Source of the DNA: Streptomyces aureoverticillatus
Lineage (GTDB): Bacteria; Actinomycetota; Actinomycetes; Streptomycetales; Streptomycetaceae
Assembly: GCF_014649395.1 (NCBI RefSeq)
Contig: NZ_BMSY01000006.1
Span: 124,001 to 188,000 of the forward strand
Length of the DNA: 64,000 nt
Direction: 5' to 3'
The translations under genes and the position numbers were made by a program. Below the pieces are notes generated by a model that had not been told where the DNA came from, did no database searches, and saw nothing but the letters and a program-made list of their open reading frames with translations. Shown here piece by piece: positions 17,701-24,924 of the stretch. Numbering within the stretch: position 1 is the stretch's first letter; every line of letters starts with the position of its first letter.

Positions 17701-18243
17701 CACTGCCTGGCCACCTCGCTCACCATGACGGGATCGTGTGTCTGGGATGCGCATACAGGGCGGCAACTGACCCTCTTGGAAGGTCACACGGAGTACGCGT
17801 GGAGCCTGACCTGGTCGCCGGACGGCCGCCGCCTGGCCACCGGCTCGCGCGACCGCACCGTCCGCGTGTGGGATCCGCGAACCGGCGCGGAGTTGGCGAA
17901 GCTCACCGGCCACGAGGAACGCGTCCACGGGGTGGCCTGGTCCCCGGACGGACAACGGCTTGCCAGTGCTTCTTGGGACCACACGGTACGGCTGTGGGAC
18001 CCGGACGAGGGTCGTGAACTGATCGTCGTGGGCGTGCACGACGATCAGGTGCACGACGTGGCCTGGTCGCCGGACGGCAGGCGCCTCGCCACGGCGTCCC
18101 GCGACCGTACGGTCCGCATCTGGGACCCCACGACGGACCTGAACCCGCTTCTGGAACGGGCCCGTTCTCGCGTCTTCCGCGACCTCACGGACGAGGAGCG
18201 GCGCAGCCTGCTGCTGCCTCGATCTCCCCCGCGAAGACGATGA
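14710..18243 (+). CDS. Membrane-anchored nSTAND NTPase with 14 WD40 repeats
   Basis: 1177 aa. Two N-terminal membrane helices (about 8-27 and 47-66) replace a classical effector domain. The linker PYPGLEAFTEDDAGVFFGRDRE (about 84-103) opens the nSTAND1 NTPase: P-loop GPSGSGKSS (129-137) and Walker B-like ALLVVDQLEELL near 200. From about residue 540 to 1155 there are fourteen WD40 repeats of the AWSPDG...VRVWD type, enough for two seven-bladed propellers. STAND-WD40 proteins are signalling or defence switches. Two TTA codons (16255-16257, 16261-16263) put translation under bldA control. GTG 14710 has no ribosome site but a -10 element 6 nt upstream. Confidence 0.88.
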   Translation: MDRRRLKLCVDVLLVLVAALMGLAANYATSRTDQVPWVLRVLRDWSLPLLGLAVLLLVAGQVWLHLLDRPAPARPAWDSTQPPYPGLEAFTEDDAGVFFGRDREVGELVARLHPVSAVTAARRCVAVIGPSGSGKSSLVRAGLLPALAARRERWAVVPPFAPGADPVAGLASACEEVERLRGGHAVRGGRTAPALLVVDQLEELLTLAGEHEREAFLERVAEALEADPHLWVVVTLRSDFLTEFLETGHAALVQQPVLIGALGRAELFDVIEKPGERAGLSFPPALVARMVDDTGGGDALPLLAYTLQALFLRARSRSADAVTEDDYRQLGGVAGALSDQADRIHAELRAADAGAPVLPTLLKFVSLEHGEPTRRRVARADLAPGERAVAEAFVAGRLLTGDGDVLDVAHEALFRRWAPLREAVAAGEETLRRRTELERAARDWVNSGRQEGYLLGGERLAAARCWVDEAPDAFTPRRLIAEFLGEALRHDRTARLQVADAVARRAVEVAGRDPELALLAALAAADECAPTSAVQRALHTGLNAARRRAVFGADGGNARAAAWSPDGARVAVAYEDGKVRVWPAGDDVTAEAVVLMRHDGAGDSLWAVAWSHDGRRLAVGSRDCLLAIWDTEIWAERGTLPGRCGGSVAWSPDDVRIAVAAHEGGVRVWETETRVELAHLPTESVEEPPIWCIAWSPDGTWLAGGADDGSVTVWRTVPDGQGTALRGHRGSVADVAWSPDGRMLATVSADRTALIWDMAEAEPLVGDRSPLWKFEALAPLPCVTWSPDGRRVAIGDNERTIYVWDTFTGAETALHGHADCVNDIAWHGDRIASASRDGTMALWDVTTPGSQVRTMLGHGDAVRRVTWSPDGTRLATAARDGTVRVWYARRRAEAVVLRRRGEDAVAVAWSPDGACLAVVARGAPVRIWHPGRQWRQVLLSEYSAGFTSVAWSPDGTRIATTEDNGGTRIWDAARGTCLVTLDGGRQWLGGVAWSPDGHCLATSLTMTGSCVWDAHTGRQLTLLEGHTEYAWSLTWSPDGRRLATGSRDRTVRVWDPRTGAELAKLTGHEERVHGVAWSPDGQRLASASWDHTVRLWDPDEGRELIVVGVHDDQVHDVAWSPDGRRLATASRDRTVRIWDPTTDLNPLLERARSRVFRDLTDEERRSLLLPRSPPRRR

Positions 18244-18520
18244 CTTGGTCGATGAGGTTCCGGCGCAGATGGACGACGTCCGTGCCCGCCAGCCGGGGAC
18301 CACCGTCCGGTGTCGTGAATACCCACTGGTACCGGGCCCACTCGTCCGGCATGTCCACCGCCGAGCAGCGCACCATCGTGCCGGTCCCCGCCGGGTGGCG
18401 CCGGATGTCGAGCACGAACCGCTCGACCGCCTCGATCCCCTCGCTGCGGCCCAGCGGTCCCCAGAAGACCACGTCCGGGGTGAGGGCCTGGGAGAGCAGC
18501 TTACGGTGCCGCTCGCACGA
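18185..18520 (-). pseudogene. 5'-truncated NTF2/SnoaL-like remnant
   Basis: Reading the minus strand from about 18520, the frame gives CERHRKLLSQALTPDVVFWG, then LGRSEGIEAVERFVLDIRRH and DEWARYQWVFTTPDG, the pattern of SnoaL-like/NTF2 proteins of 120-140 aa. The usual first 25 or so residues are missing and no start codon with a ribosome site exists; the only internal start is GTG 18472 (95 aa). Its 5' end overlaps the stop region of the DUF397 gene and its 3' end overlaps the last 59 bp of the STAND gene. I read it as a decaying remnant. Confidence 0.55.
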
Positions 18521-18749
18521 GCCTGAGGAAGTCGCCCCACGTGGTGGGGTCCAGGGCGAGTTGGGGGCCGTGGGGGTTCTTGGAGTCGCGTACGTGTATG
18601 GCGGCGGGGCAGGAGGCTACTTCGACGCAGTCGTCGCCATCCCCGCTGCTGTAGCTGGACTTGTGCCAGTCGAGGGCGACTTCGATGCAATCGCCGTCAC
18701 CGCTGCTGCTGTAGCTGCTCTTGAACCAGGTCAGTTCGGTGGTGCTCAT
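18501..18749 (-). CDS. DUF397 protein with duplicated motif (Scr2-like)
   Basis: 82 aa. Two copies of the DUF397 core, TWFKSSYSSSGDGDCIEVA and DWHKSSYSSGDGDDCVEVA, precede a single C-terminal VRDSKNPHGPQLALDPTTW region, so the N-terminal half is duplicated. Start ATG 18749 overlaps the TGA of the XRE gene (ATGA), with GGAGCG upstream, giving translational coupling. XRE-DUF397 pairs such as S. coelicolor Scr1/Scr2 affect antibiotic production; DUF397 proteins are thought to act with their XRE partner. Confidence 0.88.
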   Translation of the reverse strand: MSTTELTWFKSSYSSSGDGDCIEVALDWHKSSYSSGDGDDCVEVASCPAAIHVRDSKNPHGPQLALDPTTWGDFLRLVRAAP

Positions 18750-19579
18750 TGCGCTCCTCGCATCCGCTGCAGCAGGCTCACCGAGTCTTTGAGGGAGAGG
18801 GCCTGCGAGCGCATCCTGGCATACCGCGTCTGGAGGACGCTGATCTCTTTTGGGTCGGAGATGAGCTGGCCGGACCGCTGCCCTTCGCAGTATGCGAACC
18901 ACTTGTTGTCCGGGGTCTCCAGGAGCCGCATGGGGCCCGCCAGCCCGGCGTGACTCTCGCTCACGAGCGGCATGACCTGGATCTCGATGTTGCGCCGCTC
19001 GGTCAAGCCGAGGACGTGGTCGATGAGTTCGAGGGCGACAGCAGCGCCTCCGATCCGTCGGTGGAACAGGTGCTCTTCGAGGATGAAGCTGTACGCGGTG
19101 TTCGGCCGCTCCGTGAGCAACGTCTGCCGCTCCAGACGCGCTGCGAGCTGTGCTTCGACCTGTTCGTCGCTCAGCGGCGGAAGTTGGCCTGCGAACAGGG
19201 CATGTGCGTACGCAGGAGTCTGCAACAGGCCCGGAACCATCCGGCATTCGTACGTGTAGAGCGTGATGGCCTCCTGCTCCAGCTGGGCCCACCGCTTGAA
19301 CCACGACGCCAACCCCCGCTGCCGCGAAAGCTGATGCACAACCAACCGCAGCGTCCCGAACGCGTCCAGCGTGGCCTCGGTCTGGTCCACGAACCGGGGT
19401 GGGGGAAACCGCCTCCCCTGCTCGATGGACGCGATGAAATGTGCCGAGTACCCGATCTCCGGAGCCAGGGACTCCTGTGTGTACCCGGCCCGCTTGCGGA
19501 AGCTCTTCAGGGCCGCGCCGAAGGCCTTCAGGCCGTCGGTCGGCTCGGGCTCGTTCGTGCCAGGTGTGCTTGACGACAT
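18746..19579 (-). CDS. XRE-family regulator with DUF5753-like C-terminal domain (Scr1-like)
   Basis: 277 aa. HTH_31-type domain at about 18-75 (FGAALKSFRKRAGYTQESLA, IASIEQGRRFPPPRFVDQ) and a C-terminal domain with LYTYECRMVPGLLQTPAYA, NTAYSFILEEHLFHRRIGG and IEIQVMPLVSESHAGLAGP, typical of Streptomyces XRE proteins paired with DUF397. ATG 19579 has GGAG 7 nt upstream; GTG 19582 is the alternative. First gene of a two-gene operon, divergent from the anti-sigma-type ATPase at 19736. Confidence 0.9.
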   Translation of the reverse strand: MSSSTPGTNEPEPTDGLKAFGAALKSFRKRAGYTQESLAPEIGYSAHFIASIEQGRRFPPPRFVDQTEATLDAFGTLRLVVHQLSRQRGLASWFKRWAQLEQEAITLYTYECRMVPGLLQTPAYAHALFAGQLPPLSDEQVEAQLAARLERQTLLTERPNTAYSFILEEHLFHRRIGGAAVALELIDHVLGLTERRNIEIQVMPLVSESHAGLAGPMRLLETPDNKWFAYCEGQRSGQLISDPKEISVLQTRYARMRSQALSLKDSVSLLQRMRGAQ

Positions 19580-19634
19580 CACGGGTCTCCCCAGACGCTT
19601 GCGTACCGTTCCCCGCCAACGCGCCCATGCTCAC

Positions 19635-19655
19635 GGACAGTTACCCGTACTGTCC
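19635..19655. promoter_or_regulatory. 21-bp palindrome in the XRE / ATPase intergenic region
   Basis: GGACAGT, 7-nt spacer TACCCGT, ACTGTCC; perfect 7-bp arms midway between divergent starts 19579 and 19736. Likely operator for the XRE protein, by position only. Confidence 0.5.
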
Positions 19656-19735
19656 ACACTTCGCACCCGTACACTTACGGAGCGTACGAGTTGGGCCCCT
19701 GCCACCGGACGCCGCCGCAGGTCACGGTGGGCGCC

Positions 19736-20170
19736 ATGCCACCCCAGGTACAAACCCCCACACCAGCACACACGTTCACGCAGCGCATCAGTGCCACCCC
19801 GCGCGGGGCCCGCCTCGCCCGCAGGCTCACGCGGTACCACCTCGACGGGTGGGGCATCCCGTACGACAGCGAACTCTCCGACGCCGTGGCGCAGGTGGCC
19901 GCCGAACTGGCCGCTAACGCGGCGACCCACGGCCGCGTCTCGGGCCGGGACTTCGAGCTGCGCCTGCTGCTCCTCGCGGACGGCGTACGCGTCGAGGTGA
20001 CCGACACGCGTGGGGAGCGCCGTCCGCCGGAAAGACCCCAACTACCGTCCGTGGACGAGGAGTCGGGCCGGGGTCTCGTCCTCGTCGCGGCCCTCGCCGC
20101 ACGCTGGGGCGTCGACGCTCGGTCCGTCGGCAAGACGGTGTGGGCGGAGGTCAGCCCGCCCGGCGGCTGA
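19736..20170 (+). CDS. Anti-sigma-factor-type ATP-binding protein (HATPase_c_2)
   Basis: 144 aa. GHKL fold: N box ELAANAATHG (about 60-69), G1-type VTDTRG, and SGRGLVLVAALAARWGV with a conserved KTVWAEV end. This resembles RsbW/SpoIIAB-like serine kinases that are very numerous in Streptomyces and often lie next to XRE-DUF397 pairs. ATG 19736 has GGTGGG 4-5 nt upstream. Its last 20 bp overlap the 3' end of the converging HTH regulator gene. Confidence 0.85.
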   Translation: MPPQVQTPTPAHTFTQRISATPRGARLARRLTRYHLDGWGIPYDSELSDAVAQVAAELAANAATHGRVSGRDFELRLLLLADGVRVEVTDTRGERRPPERPQLPSVDEESGRGLVLVAALAARWGVDARSVGKTVWAEVSPPGG

Positions 20171-20825
20171 GCACCCCCGCCTGGAAGCGCGACGTCGCCC
20201 CGAGGTCCGCCATCAGCGCGGCCACCCGCCGCCGGTACGTCCGCAAGGACATGCCGAGGCGGCGCGCGGCGGCCTCGTCGGTCAGCCCGGCCGCGAGGGC
20301 GCCGAGCACCGCGCGGGACTGCTCGTCCAGGACCGGCGGGCGGGCGGAGCCCAGGCAGTCGGCGAGGTCGTCGGCGGCCTCCCACGTCGCGTACAGCAGG
20401 GACCGGACGCCCTCGACGACGTCGGGCTCACGGATCACCGTGTACGTGCGGGCGCCGCGCGCCTCGGAGCCCGCGAGGATCGCCACCCGCCCGTCGATGA
20501 CGATCGCCTCGCGCGCGAGCGGCGCCGAGGAGATCCGCACCTGCGCCCCGGTCGCGGCGATCCGCGCGAGGCGCCGCTCCGACTCGGGGTCGCCGAGGGC
20601 CTGCCGCGTGTACACCTTGCGCATCGCGAGGCCGTCGGGACCCGGCCGCAGCCGGGGCCGCCGCCCGTCGTTGAAGACGGCGTTCGTCCCGGCCGACCAG
20701 GTCACGAGATCCGTGGCCCCGCACAGGTACTCCGTGCGCGCCGACGCGATCAGGTCCCCGGCCCGCCGCACCAGCTCCGCCTCGCCGCGCAAGGTGACGA
20801 TCGCCGCCGCTCCGCCGTGCTCCAT
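20151..20825 (-). CDS. HTH regulator with TrmB/PLD-like sensor half
   Basis: 224 aa. N-terminal about 150 residues (AAIVTLRGEAELVRRAGDLI, REAIVIDGRVAILAGSEARG, YTVIREPDVVEGVRSLLYATW) look like the phospholipase-D-like ligand-binding half of TrmB-type regulators. The C-terminus is a LuxR-type HTH: LDEQSRAVLGALAAGLTDEA followed by LGMSLRTYRRRVAALMADLG. DNA-binding transcriptional regulator, target unknown. ATG 20825 follows GGGGAC closely. Divergent from the aldo/keto reductase (98 bp between starts), its probable target. Confidence 0.8.
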   Translation of the reverse strand: MEHGGAAAIVTLRGEAELVRRAGDLIASARTEYLCGATDLVTWSAGTNAVFNDGRRPRLRPGPDGLAMRKVYTRQALGDPESERRLARIAATGAQVRISSAPLAREAIVIDGRVAILAGSEARGARTYTVIREPDVVEGVRSLLYATWEAADDLADCLGSARPPVLDEQSRAVLGALAAGLTDEAAARRLGMSLRTYRRRVAALMADLGATSRFQAGVLSRRAG

Positions 20826-20923
20826 GTCCCCGTTCCGCCTCCCCGTTTCCGTGGGCGGGCAGTGCGCTGGCAGCAACGTGCCACCCCCGCCCACGCGGCC
20901 CGGCCCGCCCGCAGGATACGTCC

Positions 20924-21799
20924 ATGCCGAACGTGAACGACATCCACGCATCCGCCGCCGGCCGCCTGCTCATCGGCGGTGACCTGTCCGTACACCGCAT
21001 GGGCTTCGGCGCCATGCGGCTGCCGAGCCGCACCTGGGACGGCCCTCCGCACGACCCCCGCAACGCCCGCGCCGTGCTGCGCCGCGCCGTCGAACTCGGC
21101 GTCGACCACATCGACACGGCCGCCTTCTACTTCTACAAGGACCTGGCCGCCAACGACTTCATCCGCGAGGCCCTCCACCCGTACCCGGAGGATCTCGTCA
21201 TCGCCACCAAGGTCGGCCCCGACCGCGACCGGGACCACAACTGGCTGGCTCCCGCCGACCCGGCGAAGCTCAAGGCCGACGTCCACCGGAACCTGCGCCG
21301 GCTCGGACGCGAGCGGCTCGACCTCGTCTATCTGCGCTTCCACGCCGACGAGGGCCCCGGCGACGGACGCTTCGAAGCCCTCGCCGAACTGCGCGAACAG
21401 GGCCTCATCCGACACCTCGGCGTCAGCAACGCCACGCCGGAACAGCTCGCCGAGGCCCAGTCCGTCGCGCCCGTCGCCGCCGTGCAGAACAAGTTCAGTC
21501 CCGTCTCCCGCGACGCCGACGCGGACGCCATGGTGGAGCTCTGTGCCCGGCAGGGCATCGCCTTCGTGCCGTTCTACCCGCTCGGCGGCACCGGCGCCCC
21601 GCACGTCGAGGGGCTGCGGCGGGTCGCCGAGCGGCACGGCGCGACGGCCGCGCAGATCGGCCTCGCCTGGTCGCTCGCCGTGTCCCCGGTCGTCCTCGCC
21701 ATCCCCGGCACGTCCTCCCTCGCCCACCTGGAGGAGAACATCGCGGCGGCCGCGCTCCGCCTGGACGCCGCCGACCTGGCGGAGCTCAGCGGCACCTGA
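20924..21799 (+). CDS. Aldo/keto reductase
   Basis: 291 aa TIM barrel NAD(P)H oxidoreductase. Active-site pattern: Asp and Tyr in HIDTAAFYFY (about 62-71), Lys in IATKVGPD (about 92), and the catalytic-site YLRFHADEG in the position usually held by LHR/LHW. Cofactor-binding end: GLAWSLAVSPVVLAIPGTSS with LEENIAAA. Acts on aldehydes or ketones; substrate not predictable. ATG 20924 lies in a divergent arrangement with the HTH regulator at 20825. Confidence 0.9.
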   Translation: MPNVNDIHASAAGRLLIGGDLSVHRMGFGAMRLPSRTWDGPPHDPRNARAVLRRAVELGVDHIDTAAFYFYKDLAANDFIREALHPYPEDLVIATKVGPDRDRDHNWLAPADPAKLKADVHRNLRRLGRERLDLVYLRFHADEGPGDGRFEALAELREQGLIRHLGVSNATPEQLAEAQSVAPVAAVQNKFSPVSRDADADAMVELCARQGIAFVPFYPLGGTGAPHVEGLRRVAERHGATAAQIGLAWSLAVSPVVLAIPGTSSLAHLEENIAAAALRLDAADLAELSGT

Positions 21800-21815
21800 G
21801 GCGCACGGGCCCGCG

Positions 21816-22238
21816 TCAGAGCCCGAGCACGCGCGGGTCCGACGCCAGTGCCCTGAAGTACTCCGCGGGGTCGGGCACCATCCTGCGCTCCTTGAGGTCG
21901 AGCAGGCCGCCGAGGCCGGAGACCGTCGCGGCCACCGTGCCGTCCGCCTTGGTGATGGTCTGCTCGACCCGGAACTTCTTGCCCTCGCCCCACACGAACA
22001 CGCAGTCCACCCGCACTTCGTCGCCCGCGCGCAGCTCGCTGCGGTACCGCACGGTGTTCTCCAGGGCCACGGGCCCGACGCCCTTGCCGATGAGGTCCTG
22101 CTGGTCGATGCCCGCCGCGCGCAGTATCGACCAGCGCGCGTGTTCCGCGTACTGCAAGTACACGGCCTGGTTGAGGTGGCCCTGGGAGTCCGTCTCGTAC
22201 CCACGGACGGTGACACTCACGGCAAACGGCTCGGACAC
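21816..22238 (-). CDS. Hotdog-fold acyl-CoA thioesterase (4HBT)
   Basis: 140 aa. Reads RGYETDSQGHLNQAVYLQYAEHARW, the 4HBT/YbgC pattern with Asp and the H-N-x-x-Y strand that binds acyl-CoA, followed by VRYRSELRAGDEV and a C-terminal FRALASDPRVLG. Hydrolyses acyl-CoA esters in the cytoplasm; chain preference unknown. GTG 22238 is preceded by AAGGGGAAG. Converges with the aldo/keto reductase with 16 bp between stops. Confidence 0.87.
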   Translation of the reverse strand: MSEPFAVSVTVRGYETDSQGHLNQAVYLQYAEHARWSILRAAGIDQQDLIGKGVGPVALENTVRYRSELRAGDEVRVDCVFVWGEGKKFRVEQTITKADGTVAATVSGLGGLLDLKERRMVPDPAEYFRALASDPRVLGL

Positions 22239-22310
22239 GGCTTCCCCTTCGGCTTGGTGCGACTCTCAACGGCCCACTGATCCACGGCATTCCGCCCGCC
22301 GGCGCCCGCC

Positions 22311-22943
22311 TCACACCCGGCGCGGTGACGCCAGTACGTACCGCCTCCCCGTGCGGGCCTCCGTGTGTTCGCTGACCTGCCAGCCCGCCCGCTCCAGGGC
22401 CGTCCCGCAGACGCGGGCGCCCTCGGGCGTCGGTTCGTGGACCGCGACGGCGTCCGGCTGCGGCGTCGCCGTCACGCGATACCCCTCGCGGCCCGGCCGC
22501 GCCGGAGTGCGGCCCGCGGCCTCCAGGGCTATCGCGGCGGCCTGGGTGAGGTGCGCGCGCTCCCACGCGCACGGTCTCTCCCGGTCGCCGTCCGGATTCG
22601 TCATCCGGCGCATCTCGACCAGGCCCAGCCACGCGTCGCGCACCTCGCGCGCCCGCGCGGGACCGTCCTCGCCCTGGGGGGCCTCCTCCGTGCCGGTGCG
22701 GGCCGTGAACACGCCCCGCACCGGCTCCACGGGGGCCGTCTCCGGCGCCGCCCCCACCGGCTCCTCCCGGACGCGGTGGCCCGCCGGCGTCAGGAAATAC
22801 GCGTGCGGCGGGCGCGGATGCCGGAACGCGAGCTGCAGCCGCACCAGCGCGGTGAGCTGCGCCTCCGTCCCCGTCAGGCGGCCCGTGACCGGGTCCGCCG
22901 CCGCGATGATCCGCCGCTGCGCGGGTGTCGTGGGCTTGGTCAT
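22311..22943 (-). CDS. Hypothetical protein (winged-helix-like N-terminus)
   Basis: 210 aa. I do not recognise a named family. The N-terminus TPAQRRIIAAADPVTGRLTG, with QLTALVRLQLAFRHPRPPHAYFLTPAGHRVRE, looks like a winged-helix module of the kind found in short Streptomyces hypothetical proteins; the C-terminal part has paired WQVSEHTEARTGRRYVLASP strands. No signal peptide or membrane segment. ATG 22943 has only a weak GGAACC upstream; GTG 22973 is possible. Monocistronic between a thioesterase and an F420-type oxidoreductase. Confidence 0.7.
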   Translation of the reverse strand: MTKPTTPAQRRIIAAADPVTGRLTGTEAQLTALVRLQLAFRHPRPPHAYFLTPAGHRVREEPVGAAPETAPVEPVRGVFTARTGTEEAPQGEDGPARAREVRDAWLGLVEMRRMTNPDGDRERPCAWERAHLTQAAAIALEAAGRTPARPGREGYRVTATPQPDAVAVHEPTPEGARVCGTALERAGWQVSEHTEARTGRRYVLASPRRV

Positions 22944-23000
22944 GGTTCCGATGGTGCCTCGTGGCACTGACAACGGGGCCCGGCTGCGCTCGGGGCGGCG

Positions 23001-23912
23001 TCAGCGCACCGTGCCCGACGCCAGGTCCACGACCTGTTCCGCGATCAGTTCCAGCAGCGCCCGGTCCGCGTCGGCGCTCGCGCGCTCGGCGGGGTTCCCC
23101 GGGTAGGTGTCGAGCAGCACATGGGTGGCGCCCAGCTCCTCCAGCGCCGTCAGGTCGGCCCGCAGTTGGTCCGCGCTGCCGTGGCCGAGCGGGCGCTCGG
23201 GGGTGTCCGGGCGCGGGGCCAGCCGGATCTGGAGGCGCGGCACCAGCTCCGGCACCGCGCGTCCCGCCGCGTCGGCCGCCGCCGCGAGCCGGGGCAGGGC
23301 CTCGCGCAGTCCCGCCAGGGTGGGCATGAAGGGGTGCCAGCCCTCGCCCAGGCGGCCCGCCCTGCGCACCGCCGCGGGGGAGTTGCCGCCCACCCACACC
23401 GGCGGGTGGGGCGTCGTCGCCGGGGCCGGGGCCGTGCGGACGTCCGTGTACGCCACGTAGCGGCCGTGGTACGTCGTCGGGTCGTCCGTCCACGCCGCGC
23501 GTATCGCTGCCAAATACTCGTCGGTGATCGCGCCGCGCTCCTCGAAGGGGATGCCCAGGGCCTCGTACTCCGGCCTCGACCAGCCCACTCCCGCGCCCAG
23601 GATGAAGCCGTCCTTGTGCATGCGGTCGATGTTCGCGGCGAGGCGGGCCGTCTGGAGGGGGTGGCGGTACGGGATCACGGTGACCGTGGTGCCCAGGCGC
23701 AGGCCCGGGACGCGGCCCGCGAGATGTGCCGCCAGCACGAACTGGTCGTAGAACGGGGCCGGGTAGGCCTCGTGGACGTCCCGCGTCACCGCGATGTGGT
23801 CCGAGATCATCGCGAAGGTGAAGCCCAGGCGGCGGGCGGTGGTTGCCTGCTGCGTGAGGGTTTCCGGGGTCGTCCCCGGGCCGAAGTTGAGAAGGTTTAC
23901 GCCGTATCGCAT
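23001..23912 (-). CDS. LLM-class F420/FMN-dependent oxidoreductase
   Basis: 303 aa luciferase-like barrel: MRYGVNLLNFGPGTTPETL, LGFTFAMISDHIAVT, RLGTTVTVIPYRHPLQTARLA, the family glycine patch FILGAGVGWSRPEYEALGI, and PVWVGGNSPAAVRRAGRLGEGWHP. In actinobacteria most such proteins use F420. Substrate unknown. ATG 23912. Last gene before a long inverted intergenic repeat. Confidence 0.88.
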   Translation of the reverse strand: MRYGVNLLNFGPGTTPETLTQQATTARRLGFTFAMISDHIAVTRDVHEAYPAPFYDQFVLAAHLAGRVPGLRLGTTVTVIPYRHPLQTARLAANIDRMHKDGFILGAGVGWSRPEYEALGIPFEERGAITDEYLAAIRAAWTDDPTTYHGRYVAYTDVRTAPAPATTPHPPVWVGGNSPAAVRRAGRLGEGWHPFMPTLAGLREALPRLAAAADAAGRAVPELVPRLQIRLAPRPDTPERPLGHGSADQLRADLTALEELGATHVLLDTYPGNPAERASADADRALLELIAEQVVDLASGTVR

Positions 23913-23982
23913 GCGTTGCAGTGTCCCTGACCGGCGATCAAGTGCGGGGAGGGGGGAGGGGGTTGTGCCCTCGCGGGGGCGC

Positions 23983-24186
23983 CCCAGTCCCGCCCCTTCC
24001 CGTAACTGGGGCTCCGCCCCAGACCCCGCTCCTCAAACGCCGGAGGGGCTAGACCTTTCGCCGGTGCGGCTGGGTTCTAGCCTGTCCGGCGTTTGAGGAC
24101 GAGCCGCGGAGCGGCGATACGGGGGTCCAGGGGGCGGAGCCCCCTGGTTACGGGAAGGGGCGGGATTGGGGAAAGCCCCGCAGGGC
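23983..24186. repeat. Intergenic repeat family R2: two inverted copies
   Basis: Left copy holds CCCGCCCCTTCCCGTAACTG and CCTCAAACGCCGGAGGGGCT. Right copy holds CCGGCGTTTGAGGACGAGCC and GGTTACGGGAAGGGGCGGGA. The two form a long imperfect palindrome and probably a strong terminator. Same family at 30660, 40490 and 44329. It fills the 283-bp gap between the oxidoreductase start and the phosphatase end. Confidence 0.8.
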
Positions 24187-24195
24187 CCTCGAACC

Positions 24196-24789
24196 TCAGG
24201 GGCGGACGTTCCACGTCGCCAGGACCGGGCGGCCGTGTTCGTAGCTCAGGCGGCTCACCGTGCCGGTGGAGAGCTGGAAGTGGGCGCCCGCCGACGGGGG
24301 CAGGCCAAGGCGGCGGGCCGTGAGGACGCGGAGGTAGTGGCCGTGGGCGAAGAGGACCACGCTGCCCTCCGTGTTGGCGAGGGCGGCGTCGACCTTGGCG
24401 AGCATGCGATCCGCGCGGGCCCCCACGGCCTCGGGGCTCTCGCCGGGGTGCTCCGGCGGCCCGGGCGCGACCCCGTCGGTGAACAGGAACCAGTCGGGGC
24501 GGGATCGGTGGATTTCGACGGTCGTGACCCCTTCGTACGCGCCGTAGTCCCACTCGGCCAAATCCTCGTCCACGCGCGCGTGCCCGAAACCCGCGAGCTC
24601 CGCGGTCTCCCGCGCGCGCACGCGCGGGCTCGTGAACGCCGCGTCGACGCGGTACTTCCCGATGAGCGGCGCGAGGGAGCGCGCCTGGTCGCGGCCGTGA
24701 TCGGTGAGGGGGATGTCCGACCAGCTCGTGTGCTGTCCGGACAGGGACCATTCGGTCTCTCCATGGCGGACGAGGAGAAGATCACCCAT
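24196..24789 (-). CDS. Histidine phosphatase (phosphoglycerate-mutase superfamily)
   Basis: 197 aa. LLLVRHGETEWSLSGQHTSWSDIPLT carries the catalytic RHG with its His about residue 9. FTSPRVRARETAEL, DEDLAEWDYGAYEG and the second histidine in VVLFAHGHYLRVL complete the active site. Resembles broad-specificity acid phosphatases and GpmB-like proteins. ATG 24789. Divergent from the betaine methyltransferase gene; a small palindrome CGTAT-GT-ATACG (24832-24843) lies between them. Confidence 0.9.
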   Translation of the reverse strand: MGDLLLVRHGETEWSLSGQHTSWSDIPLTDHGRDQARSLAPLIGKYRVDAAFTSPRVRARETAELAGFGHARVDEDLAEWDYGAYEGVTTVEIHRSRPDWFLFTDGVAPGPPEHPGESPEAVGARADRMLAKVDAALANTEGSVVLFAHGHYLRVLTARRLGLPPSAGAHFQLSTGTVSRLSYEHGRPVLATWNVRP

Positions 24790-24924
24790 GGTGTCGAGCG
24801 TCCTGTTCTGGTCGGCGGAATGTCAGCTCCGCGTATGTATACGAAGCCCGGACGCTTAGCAGTACCCGCCTCGGGATAGCGATGTGCCCAGGCCATCCCC
24901 CATTGAAGTCGAAGGGCATTCATC

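Noticed and set aside
17563..19634. Minus frames of 375 and 377 aa over the STAND gene end and over XRE
   Set aside because: The 375-aa frame is antisense to WD40 repeats. Only the last 82 residues of the 377-aa frame (DUF397) are supported by codon use, ribosome site and family motif.
24790..24924. Glycine riboswitch upstream of the betaine synthase
   Set aside because: No tandem aptamer-like conserved segments could be recognised in the 135-bp leader; only a short palindrome is present.
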